From Nitzschia sp. DOCU1 (Eukaryota > Bacillariophyta > Bacillariophyceae > Bacillariales > Bacillariaceae): a stretch of 64,000 nt of DNA. The notes beneath the pieces are model-generated. The model was not told the origin of the DNA and did not search any database. It was given only the letters and a program-made list of their open reading frames with translations. The stretch covers positions 1,240,001-1,304,000 of the forward strand of contig OX595990.1 in NCBI GenBank assembly GCA_951394045.1, in the 5' to 3' direction. Made by a program: the position numbers and the translations under genes. Below are positions 38,244 to 47,400 of this stretch, one piece after another; positions within the stretch are counted from its first letter, which is position 1; every line of letters starts with the position of its first letter.

Positions 38244-39533
38244 ATGACGACATTGAACTCCTTCTCCATCTCCAACCTCAAAGTGGTCGACGAGGCCAAA
38301 GCGGGGGTTCCTCTCCTCACGGGCATTGGATTCTTTGATCACATGTTGGATCAATTCAACTCTCATGCTCAAATCGGCGTTGGTCTCAAAGTGGATTTAA
38401 CAGGCAGCAGTGACGATAATACAGAGAACAAGAATCGTTGGGCCACTACGAATCAAGTGCAATTGTGTGAGGCAGTGGGCACGGCACTCGGTGCGGCCAT
38501 GTATATGGACTTGAAGTTGGAGTCGCAGCCGGATGACGCGGAATCGAGATTTTGTTGCCCTTTGGACGAGGCGCTGGTAGAATGCGTCATTCGAAAATCG
38601 CAAGGGTCAGGAGGTTTACAGTACAATCTTGCACCCTATGGAAGTTACCCCAAAGGCAAGGGTCGGAGCAAGATTGGACAATGGGAGACTTTTTCCATGG
38701 AAACTTTCTGGGCATCTTTGGCAACAAACGCCAAGTTGGATGTATCCTTTCAAAAGATTCGAGGAAACAATGGGCATCACATTGTAGAATCGTCCTTCAA
38801 GGCCTTTTCACGAGCCATGCGACAATACTTGGATTCTCCCACAATCTATGATGTGGGGAGTGAAAATGATCAGGCCAGTGTGGCACTGGCACGTGAGGCC
38901 AAAGTGGAGCGATCCACCAAAGAAACGTCCATTTCCGTCCATTTGCTACTCAATGGATCTAGTCAAGATACCTTGGTAGAAACGGGCATTCCCGTCCTGG
39001 ACGAATTCTTTACGGTGCTTGCACAACATGCCAATATGACTTTGAAAATTAAATGCAGTGGAGACCTCTGGGTGGATGATCACCATTCCGCCGAAGATGT
39101 GAGCATCGCCGTGGGACAATGTTTGACCGAAGCGTTGGGTACCAAGGCCGGGTTGAATCGCATGGGACTCGCCAGCGCACAGTGTGGTGAAGCAAACGTA
39201 GAAGTGACCATGGATTTGAGCAATCGCCCCTATCTGGGCCATGATTTACACGAAACACTGAGTCAAAACGAATACGTGGATCCTGATACCAATGGCGGAA
39301 AGGCTCCTCTGTGTTGTGAAATGTTTGAGCATGTCCTTGACTCGCTGGTCATGAATGGTCGAATGACGGTGCACATTGTTGAAACAAAATCGTCAAGTGG
39401 CGCACCGTCGTCTGTGAGGGACACGGTCATGGCAACAGCCGAAGCCTTTGGAAAAGCCTTGGGCGTTTGTGCCATGGTGGACAAACGACGTGCTGGACAA
39501 ACCGCTAGCAGCAAGGGAACTCTGTCCGTATAA
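38244..39533 (+). CDS. Double-length imidazoleglycerol-phosphate dehydratase with split active site
   Basis: 429 aa, no intron or stop; the ATG at 38244 has good context. IGPD makes imidazole-acetol phosphate in histidine synthesis; usual length ~195 aa. Here two IGPD units are fused. Unit 1 (about 7-199) has TGIGFFDHM (His33), PLDE and GHHIVESSFK (His178, His179, Glu182, Lys186), but its first HHxxE slot reads TTNQV and the SGRP and EH motifs are gone. Unit 2 (about 219-429) has RSTKET (223-228), DDHHSAED (His280, His281, Glu284), GLNRMG, SNRPYL (Arg328), EMFEHV (His363) and the terminal SSKGTL, but FFDHM reads VLDEF and its second HHxxE is SSVRD. The losses are complementary, so a full site must combine both units. 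No targeting peptide is visible. Confidence 0.92.
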   Translation: MTTLNSFSISNLKVVDEAKAGVPLLTGIGFFDHMLDQFNSHAQIGVGLKVDLTGSSDDNTENKNRWATTNQVQLCEAVGTALGAAMYMDLKLESQPDDAESRFCCPLDEALVECVIRKSQGSGGLQYNLAPYGSYPKGKGRSKIGQWETFSMETFWASLATNAKLDVSFQKIRGNNGHHIVESSFKAFSRAMRQYLDSPTIYDVGSENDQASVALAREAKVERSTKETSISVHLLLNGSSQDTLVETGIPVLDEFFTVLAQHANMTLKIKCSGDLWVDDHHSAEDVSIAVGQCLTEALGTKAGLNRMGLASAQCGEANVEVTMDLSNRPYLGHDLHETLSQNEYVDPDTNGGKAPLCCEMFEHVLDSLVMNGRMTVHIVETKSSSGAPSSVRDTVMATAEAFGKALGVCAMVDKRRAGQTASSKGTLSV

Positions 39534-39873
39534 GGCAATAAACAGCCTGTGATTATTCATTATGATGAGCTAAAAAACTGTTACAAATCCACGCCAGCAA
39601 ATCTTTAGATGGTAGTAGAGAAGGCCTGATTGTTCCAAGTACTACAAATACTGTCTACCTCCAACATAAGGCTACTGAGACCAAAGGGCTGTCGGCGAGT
39701 CAGTGCATTTTGTACATGTCCATAGTCTTTTTCCGATAACGAGGCCGTGAAGACATCCTTTCGCCTTGTGCTCGGCGGCATTGGTCATCAATGGTAGAGC
39801 GCCGAGCCGCGTTGCAGCTCCGCTCATCGACCCATCGACCAAACAAAGTAAAAGGCTGTTCCATTCAAATCGA
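39534..39873. other. Convergent intergenic stretch
   Basis: 340 bp between convergent genes. A short stem-like piece near 39,770-39,820 (GGCGGCATTGGTCATCAATG) was considered as a tRNA and rejected. Nothing else is seen. Confidence 0.45.
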
Positions 39874-40821
39874 TTACCCCACTGCTGTCACATCGTTTTG
39901 CATTATCATGCCTGGCAAACGACCTGTCTTGGCATATGCCATTGCCACTGCCAGCGATGCAAGTGACTGCAGCCCAACGAATCGATGTTGTGCAATAGCC
40001 TCATGTAGTTGCGTTTCACCGAGAGAAATGACATTCATATTACTGTCTTGTTGTGGTTGTCTCAACTTCCAAATATACGTATACATGTAACCGCTCAACT
40101 CTCCCGCATCCACATCACCATCCAAATGCAAGAGCGGAATACGTCCCAAGAACATCCAATGCTCCTTGGCAATCGGAGGCACATGCCCCTCCTTCATGCC
40201 TTCATAGTCCTGAATTCGTAATAAACTAGACGGAATTCCAAAGGCATCCTGGACGACCCTCTGAGCAGCATACCAAGGACTGACATCATCTCCTCCTAAA
40301 CTGGCAAAATGATAAAGATCGGGCGGTCCTTCTTGTGGATCCTTGGGGGGTGGCCACAAAATTGGTCCTTGTACCAGTTGGAGCTTGGTGTGATTGTTGT
40401 GACGAGACGTGGGCATCCATAATGTAGTCGAATAGTGATCTTTGACTGGTACGAACCACCATTTTTCGCTCGTGTCCACCACAATGATTTGAACCAAATC
40501 GCGTTGGACCCATACCAACTGTCCGGTCGATTCCCATTGAATGCATTTTGCCACTGGCGTTTCTCCCAGAATACGTGACGGTGGTCTCCAATGCTGCGAT
40601 TCGACCCACTTTTCTCCTTGTAAAGAAGGATCTTGATATAACCACAATTGCAAATTCAGAATAAAAAGTGGCACCAAGATGAGGATGCCAGCACTGATCC
40701 AGAGTGGTCCTCTACGAATGGCCGGTCGGCGGTGTTGCGATGGGCCGTGATGATGAAGTAGAGAAGAATCACGATGATGTGCAGCGTCCAGATTGGAACG
40801 GGGTCGTAGCGGTGATATCAT
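39874..40821 (-). CDS. Type II membrane protein, possibly a degenerate Nudix fold
   Basis: 315 aa, single exon. A basic, His-rich N-terminus (cytoplasmic by the positive-inside rule) precedes one membrane helix (LWISAGILILVPLFILNLQL, about 41-60). The lumenal or external part has beta-rich segments (CIQWESTGQLVWVQRDL, KWWFVPVKDHYSTTLW), a GGDDVSPWYAAQRVVQDAFGI block (about 195-215) and YMYTYIWKLRQ. The AAQRVVQDAFGI piece resembles the end of a Nudix box (AAxREUxEExGU), but the catalytic glutamates are missing and the GG-to-R spacing is short. If related, it would be a pseudoenzyme. I am not sure of the family. The gene is convergent with IGPD. Confidence 0.6.
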   Translation of the reverse strand: MISPLRPRSNLDAAHHRDSSLLHHHGPSQHRRPAIRRGPLWISAGILILVPLFILNLQLWLYQDPSLQGEKWVESQHWRPPSRILGETPVAKCIQWESTGQLVWVQRDLVQIIVVDTSEKWWFVPVKDHYSTTLWMPTSRHNNHTKLQLVQGPILWPPPKDPQEGPPDLYHFASLGGDDVSPWYAAQRVVQDAFGIPSSLLRIQDYEGMKEGHVPPIAKEHWMFLGRIPLLHLDGDVDAGELSGYMYTYIWKLRQPQQDSNMNVISLGETQLHEAIAQHRFVGLQSLASLAVAMAYAKTGRLPGMIMQNDVTAVG

Positions 40822-41738
40822 CGTTGTGATGTGCTTTTCTCGTATGAATGTTGGGGGAGACGACTTACGTTGTAGATGGCATCATCCATTCATTGTCGAT
40901 GTGTCATTTTTGAGATATGCATTCAAAGGATGGAAGGGATGCGTCGCATGCCGAGCTCCCTCCAAACCGAGTATGCCGGCCTTGGCTCCACCGATCGGCA
41001 TGCTACAGTCACGTGGACTGCAGTAGTTTGTCTACAGAAGAAACCAAATTTGGAAAATTGGCGGGAGTATCTTTTCGACTAGATGGACTTTTGTGCAGTC
41101 TGTCGGTTGTCCTCCTTCATAAAAAGTTGATCCGATGACGCACGGACGAGAGATCCGTTCTCCTTGCGCTTCCGTCGAGATCCATCTAAGATACTCAAAC
41201 GAGAGAATGATATTGGCTTGGCAAACCAAGGCATCTACTTAGCTTTCGAAAGAGTACTTACTCGCGATGTTATCGCTGAAGAGGTGGAAGCAGTTCGAAT
41301 CGAATCGTGTTCAATGTCGGGTATGGGGATGGACAAAACCGAATCGACAAGATGGACCCAAAACTGGGGGTGGACAGACCTGGCTCGCATCTCGCACCAT
41401 CATCGTCCGTGATCAGGCACGCGCGCGTGCGTTTCTCGTCTGATTTCGTTCGGGGTCGGAGGTCTCGAGGTGGTCGCGAGGATTTTCCCGCTGCGTCCTC
41501 TCCCTTTTGCCGATGAAAGCGCTCGGATATGCATGGGTCTCACGCCATCGCCGGTATTGATGGGGTTGTCATAGACGCCCACTTACTCTGGACGGGTCTG
41601 ATCTGAACGCTCTCTACTCTGGCTGTTAATTCCTTGTTTGAGGGTCTGGTGGGGTGGAGTTTCCATATTGGACATAAAGTTTGTTGGATCACGAGGTTAC
41701 AGGAGCACATAAAGTTACAAAATACACCAACCTCAACA
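40822..41738. other. Divergent promoter region
   Basis: About 900 bp between the membrane-protein gene and the KIX-like gene, with only short unsupported frames. The KIX-like frame stays open upstream to 41634, but that part looks like 5' UTR. Confidence 0.45.
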
Positions 41739-44348
41739 ATGTCAGGAAACAACATGGAATCGCTCCTGATGGGAGATGATTCGTCTTCGGGGGAATCTGA
41801 TGGAGAAGAGCAAGTTAATGTGCCAGCTGGAGGAACAGCAGCTTCGGCTGTCGCTGCCATGCCAGCCCCTGCTCCAGCGCCACCACCACAACAGGCAGCA
41901 CCACCTCCAGCTCCCGCCCCCAGTGGCGGGGGAAGCAGCCAGTTGGATCAGATGGCAAGGCTAAAAAGTTTGTATCAAAATCAGCCGAAACGAACAGGAA
42001 CCCCCTCTAGTGGAGCCAGCACTCCTCAATCAAACAACCTATCAGCTCCAGCCCCACAACAGCAGATGCACCCTCCGCCACAACACCAGGCAGCTGCACC
42101 AACGGCGGTTCGTCCATTGATGCCCAACAGGCCTCACACTATGCCACAACAGCAGCAACCACATGTTCAGCAGCAGCCACCTCATTATCAGCAACAGCAA
42201 CAGTACCAACAGCCTCGTCCGAGTAGTACTGCGGTTCAGGGAGGGGGTGTTATGGGGCATCGCGGTTCTTCGTCGTCCGCTCCGTCAGGTACTACCCCCA
42301 TGGGTGTCCCGGATCCCTTTGCCCCGACACCACTCCATCGCATCAAGGAGCGGCATCAACAACAGCAGCAGCGACAACCACCGCCCCACCAGCAGCAACA
42401 GCTCCCACCCCAGCAACAACCACAATATCATCGGCCGCAGCAACCACTTCCTCAACAGCCGCCCCAGCAGCAAGTTCTTCCAGGAGGGCCACCTGCTCCC
42501 GTACTCAATCAGGACCGTGCCGCAATGGAGCGAGAATTACGTCGCCAGAAGGAAAAGTTTCTCATGTTTACCCGTGTACTGATCAAGTACCTGGAACAAA
42601 AAGATCCAAAAATGCATCAAGATGCCAAACTGATTATTAAAGACTGTGCGGAGCGCAACAAACGGCAAGAACCAGGATACGAAAGTGTTACTGCAGCTAT
42701 GAAGAGTAGGCTCAAGGCACTGGTGGGAGATAATTATTGGAAACGTGCAGAAGCATACCTGAAGCACTTTTTGGAACAAAAAAAGGCGGCCTCTGCTGGT
42801 GCAGGTGGAAGCAGTAGTGCCAACAGTGCAGCTATGGACAGTGCCAGTGGAGCAACAGCAGTCAGCGGGGCGTCGTCTAGCAATGCAGCGCGATCTGCTC
42901 AACAACAACAGCAAGCGCAGCAGCAGCGCTTGGCACAAGAGAAGCAGCGCAAGATGCAGCAGGCCAAGGCAGCCAAGCAACAGCAGCAGCAGCAACAACA
43001 ACAGCAACAACAAGAGGCCAGTGGCGCTTCGTCTTCGGCGGCTCCGGTGGCTGCCCCAACGTTGCAACAAGTGCAACAAGATATCGCCAAGCAAAAAGCC
43101 AAACTTACCACTGGAGGCAAAGGAGTTGGTGGCAAGGGCGCATCCGTAGGCAAGAAGCAAGTCAAACGCAAGTCCAGTACTGGAGCTTCAAGCGCACGCA
43201 AGTCGACTTCTGGAGCTTCCTCCCCGAGTGGTGCAGCCACTCCCACAGCGGCCGCTGTTCAAAAGGCTGCCGCTGTCGCCGCAGCCGTTGCTGCTACTGC
43301 TGTGGACCCCGAAACTTTGCCACCCCGCGAATACAACGATCTCATGGAATTGGTGGATCATGCAATTGATTACGATTGGACTACGGCTGGACTTTTGTTG
43401 GGATCGTCCAAGGCAGATCTGCAACTGACAGAGGAACAGCACAAGTTGTTGTACGGGGAGACGACCGCCAAACCCCCAGATGAGGCGCCGGTATCAGGTC
43501 CACGTCCGGGGTGGGGAACTCGTAATGTTGTTTCAGCCCGGACTGCATGGGCGATCGTACGGTTGCGAGAGCACAAGCATCGCTCCTCCCAGCAACAGGC
43601 GCCTGTGGTGGGTGATGCTGGGTTGACCTTGCCTCAAACTTCAGGGACGCTTGGTAGTACTGCGTCGTCGGCTGGTACCAAAGTGGCTGAGGAGCAAGAC
43701 ACGTCATGGGTCAATGAGGAAAAGGCCGAACAAGACGCAACACTGGCCATATTATCGGAGGGTACTGAGATATTTCTCAAGGGGGTTTTGGAGAAGGCCA
43801 TTCAGAGTGCTCGCCAACGCCAAAATCTCGATGGAATCCGACTGTGGCATCAGCAGTTCCTCAAAAACAACAACAAGAAGAAGAATTCTTCTGAAACCAA
43901 TGGCAAAGGTGACAACGGAAACGACGACGAGAAAAACAATGACAGTAAGCCGGCACTTTCTTTGCGCCTGGGATGCGATGTCGAACGACAGCAAGCTCAA
44001 GCTGCTGGCAATGCCGCCATGACGGTCAAACGCATGGAGCAAGCATTGGAACGCCAATCCGGCGTACCCGCTCGGGCTCGGGTATTGCAAGGGGAAACCT
44101 TGGACGAAGCCACGAGCATGGCCGATTTGGCATTGCGCCCGCAACTCGCCAATGGGGCGGATACGGCCGACTACCACGGTAAGCGACGGTTTGAAGTTTA
44201 CGGCGGCAAGGACGCGGCGGAGCCACCCTTGGGACGAGTCCCAAAGAAAGCCATGCTCGAGGTTATTGATGTCATGATGGGATCTAATGTGACGGAACCG
44301 ATCGGGCGCCACCGAGCGAGCAATGCCGCCACGTCTATTTACTTCTAG
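41739..44348 (+). CDS. Glutamine-rich transcriptional coactivator-like protein with KIX-like domain
   Basis: 869 aa from the ATG at 41739 (MSGNNMESLLMGDDSSS). The in-frame upstream ATG at 41634 would add an unlikely leader. Order: acidic start, Pro/Gln-rich region (about 45-260, CAG/CAA-coded), a helical domain at about 270-350 (EKFLMFTRVLIKYLEQKDPK, then IIKDCAERNKRQEPGYESV, then YWKRAEAYLKHFL), a second Q-run (about 395-425), Ala-rich linkers, a conserved block at about 525-610 (YNDLMELVDHAIDYDWTTAG, then GWGTRNVVSARTAWAIVRL) and a conserved end (KRRFEVYGGKD...VPKKAMLEVIDVMMG). The three-helix block resembles KIX domains of Mediator/CBP-type coactivators, so a nuclear transcription role is likely, but the exact complex is unknown. 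It ends 82 bp from the convergent USP48-like gene. Confidence 0.72.
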   Translation: MSGNNMESLLMGDDSSSGESDGEEQVNVPAGGTAASAVAAMPAPAPAPPPQQAAPPPAPAPSGGGSSQLDQMARLKSLYQNQPKRTGTPSSGASTPQSNNLSAPAPQQQMHPPPQHQAAAPTAVRPLMPNRPHTMPQQQQPHVQQQPPHYQQQQQYQQPRPSSTAVQGGGVMGHRGSSSSAPSGTTPMGVPDPFAPTPLHRIKERHQQQQQRQPPPHQQQQLPPQQQPQYHRPQQPLPQQPPQQQVLPGGPPAPVLNQDRAAMERELRRQKEKFLMFTRVLIKYLEQKDPKMHQDAKLIIKDCAERNKRQEPGYESVTAAMKSRLKALVGDNYWKRAEAYLKHFLEQKKAASAGAGGSSSANSAAMDSASGATAVSGASSSNAARSAQQQQQAQQQRLAQEKQRKMQQAKAAKQQQQQQQQQQQQEASGASSSAAPVAAPTLQQVQQDIAKQKAKLTTGGKGVGGKGASVGKKQVKRKSSTGASSARKSTSGASSPSGAATPTAAAVQKAAAVAAAVAATAVDPETLPPREYNDLMELVDHAIDYDWTTAGLLLGSSKADLQLTEEQHKLLYGETTAKPPDEAPVSGPRPGWGTRNVVSARTAWAIVRLREHKHRSSQQQAPVVGDAGLTLPQTSGTLGSTASSAGTKVAEEQDTSWVNEEKAEQDATLAILSEGTEIFLKGVLEKAIQSARQRQNLDGIRLWHQQFLKNNNKKKNSSETNGKGDNGNDDEKNNDSKPALSLRLGCDVERQQAQAAGNAAMTVKRMEQALERQSGVPARARVLQGETLDEATSMADLALRPQLANGADTADYHGKRRFEVYGGKDAAEPPLGRVPKKAMLEVIDVMMGSNVTEPIGRHRASNAATSIYF

Positions 44349-44430
44349 AGTCGTCTTACTAAACCCGAGCACAAAATAAGGTCAACTCCTCTATTAAAAA
44401 AGCGAGTAGGGTATCCAATAAAAGTTCGTC

Positions 44431-47400
44431 CTATCCCATGGAACCATCTCCATCGTCCAAATACTTGGCGAAGGCGGCATCCAGCAGGGAGGTCACATCT
44501 TGCTCATCTGGGTTTTCACCGCAGGCCCAATAGGCGGCTTCCCACGCTTTGTTAGGGTCTGCTTTCTGCGGCCTAAGCGCGCTTTCCAGTCTCTCAAAGA
44601 CTTTTTCGACCCTCGTGAAACTAGAATCATCCGCATCTTTTGGTGACTCCTTGTCGCGTTTTGCTTTGAATGTTGGGCTTGAGTTCAAGACCTTGTCATC
44701 ATCGGAACTGTCGTTGTCATCGTCATCGCTTAACACCATTTGGTGCACGTTGTTGTTGCTACTGCTGTTGTTGTTCGAGGAGTAGGATGGTCGCGACGAT
44801 GGTGAGTCGTCCGCCACCATTCTAGGCCGAGGGTGTGGCTCCTTTTGATTGTCCTCATCAGAAATGGTGGAGGCTTCAGGCTGGCCTTGTATTTCGCAAT
44901 CATCGTCTCCGTTGGAGTTGTTGCTCGCCGGCGATGGCCGAGGCGCTCCTGATTGCAGCAACGTCCCTCGAAATCCGCGCTCGGATTGTCGACTTCTCTT
45001 GGGCGCCGTAGCGGCTGCAGAGCCTGAAACTCTAACATTATTTGTTTCGGGAGCCTCGTCCCACGTGTTTGTAAGCTGCACCAGTTCCATCACCAGAGTT
45101 TCATGGTAACTAGCGTCCTCAGAGTCGCCAGGTCCTTGGCAGAACAAAATGATTGCGTGCTTCTTCGAGTCAAAATGTTCATCATCCGGCCTTGCGTCAC
45201 GCAATCTGGAAATCAGTGATTCAAGGGAAGGCTCCATTTTGTCGGCTTTACTTGGGTCTGCCTTCATTACAGTCGCCTTCTCAAATGCGGGGGTTAGGAC
45301 TAGAAAAACTTTTCTAAAGCTGCACAAGATGTTTGTTTCTTCGCACAGTCGTAGAAGAATCGCGGCAAGATTGTAGTTCAACCCAATTTGCACTGAATAT
45401 TCGTTGATCAACACACCGCAAGGATATGCTGCTTTTCGTTTTCTGCTTGATCGCCGAAGATCACTAGGCTCAATATCATGTTGAATAGCTGCGGCATCCT
45501 GAAGAGACTCTAACATTTCCTCTTCAGTAGCCGAGTTTTTAAGCCAGAAAATACGAATCGGGAACAAACTCCTTTTCTTTTGGTCTTCGTCGTCAGACTC
45601 CACCATGATGGCATCGAACGCACCAGATCCCCTGCTGGGATTTGACTGTTTTGCAGCAGGCTTCGTGTCGCCAGAGCTGTCAAGAGAGATACTTTCGATC
45701 CTGTCATCGTCTTTCTCGTCCAAAACAAGCAGCGGGGCGCACTCCACTGTACAGCTTTCGTGAGCGCATATCCCGGGCTGCACGGAACATGTCTTCACCG
45801 ATCCGTCTAAAGCTATCTTCATGATATTGTTCTCACCGTCTTCCTCTTCGCTAAGGCGAGTCCGAATAGTGGGATGATGGGCACCAACAGCGTTGCGTAT
45901 GTGCTTGATGAAAGCCTTCTCTTCGTCGATGACAATTGGACTGCCCATAAAGCTGGGATTCAGGCCGCCATCTGCTCGCAAAATTCGGAGCAGGGTAGCC
46001 AGAGATTGAATGTAAGCCAAGTATTCGTCACGCCCAACACCAACAATATAATCAGCGAGCGTGATTGACGTCGTACTGCCGTCCGTGTTCGAGGATGTGC
46101 CAAGAAGTGCGTGCTTAATAACCATGTGATGTTCAGAACAAGTAAAAGACCGTATGCTTCCAACCAGCTTGTCCACTGGCTCGTTCTCAAAGTCAAGGAC
46201 GACTTTGTGAAGGCTTGGAAAAACAAGGTTTTCAACGTGCGCTCTGAGCTCGTCACAATTATCCCCCTTGAGCTTCTGTGCATTCGAAAGCGTCCTCACG
46301 GCCACGCGCCACCGCTTGAGATCGGCTTTGTGAAGCAAACGACAACCATTGGCTCCATTTGCATGGTTCAAAATCTCCTTATCGCGAGAAAGATTACGTT
46401 TCCCGTCTAGAAGAGTCTTTAGGTCGGCTTTCTCCCGGGTATTTAAAGCCCAGGCTTGAAGAGCTTCTCGCAGATCTTCCACGGAAGCTTTCTCCGTTCT
46501 ACACCTTAGGCAGCCTTGGCTCTCCACGCCTGCTTCATTCTTGCCATTCTTCAGCTCTCGTTTCATTCTGTGCTCGGTAGCACGTGGAAAGAATTTCTTG
46601 ACGAGCTTCCAAACTCTCGGGCCCACGTATCGAACCTGCGATTTCTTGTACATGGAATTGCAGTTGCCATGAGAACCTGACCAGGGGTGAGAGGAGGCGT
46701 CCGAAGCTTTTTTCTGGAAAATAAGGCTCACTTACAGGTAATATTGGAATTAAAATACTCGTCAGGGCAGTCATCGGGCGATTTGTGAGGGTTGGCAAAC
46801 TTTGTGGTGCCATCTTTTGTAACGTAGTACCTGGCTATTGGAGAAAGATCGATGTCTCCCAATCCTTCGTAAGGCAAGGCATAGATGCCCCCGCATTCGA
46901 CCTTAGAAGCCGTTCTCATCACTGATGCAACGAGCTTTCGAAATTTCGTCGCTGTTTGTCGCGAAAGAACGTAAACATACTTATCTTCCTCGCATATAGG
47001 CTCCTCTCCCTCCTTATATTCGGCCGGAACGTCCTCGCCCTTCTTGGTGTCGAAAGCGTCATACAGCTCCTTCGCCGCCCTTAATAGTTCTAGCCTTTCC
47101 GCGAGCTCTTCCCGATACGAGGCGGAACATTCCTGACAGAACAAATTATTGCCAGGCGTGATCTTGCATTCATCGATGTCATTTCGGTTTTCCTCTGTCG
47201 GCTTGTAATCGTGGTTCACTATGGCCTTCTCTCCTTGAAGTAGCGAAATGAGAGCCTCATACATTGGTCGCGGCAGGAGTTTTCCCTTTCTCGCCATTTT
47301 TGGACACATGTACCGGTGATTACAAAGAAAGGACGAGTGTCTTAAAACTGGAACTGTCGAAGATTCTAAAGCGCCGTCCAAATCCAGGTCGAGCCGACAC

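Noticed and set aside
38244..39533. IGPD locus read as two tandem genes or an assembly duplicate
   Set aside because: The frame is continuous across the junction with no stop, intron signal or repeated start. The two units are strongly diverged and complementary in motif loss, which a recent assembly duplicate would not show.
39766..39840. tRNA-like stem region
   Set aside because: A D-arm-like stretch is visible, but there is no proper T-arm (GGTTCGAxxCC) or full acceptor stem.
46677..46735. Acceptor TTTTCCAG at about 46,711 for USP48-like intron 2
   Set aside because: Joining there gives an immediate stop codon. The next CAG (46,677) restores the C-x-H-G motif in frame.
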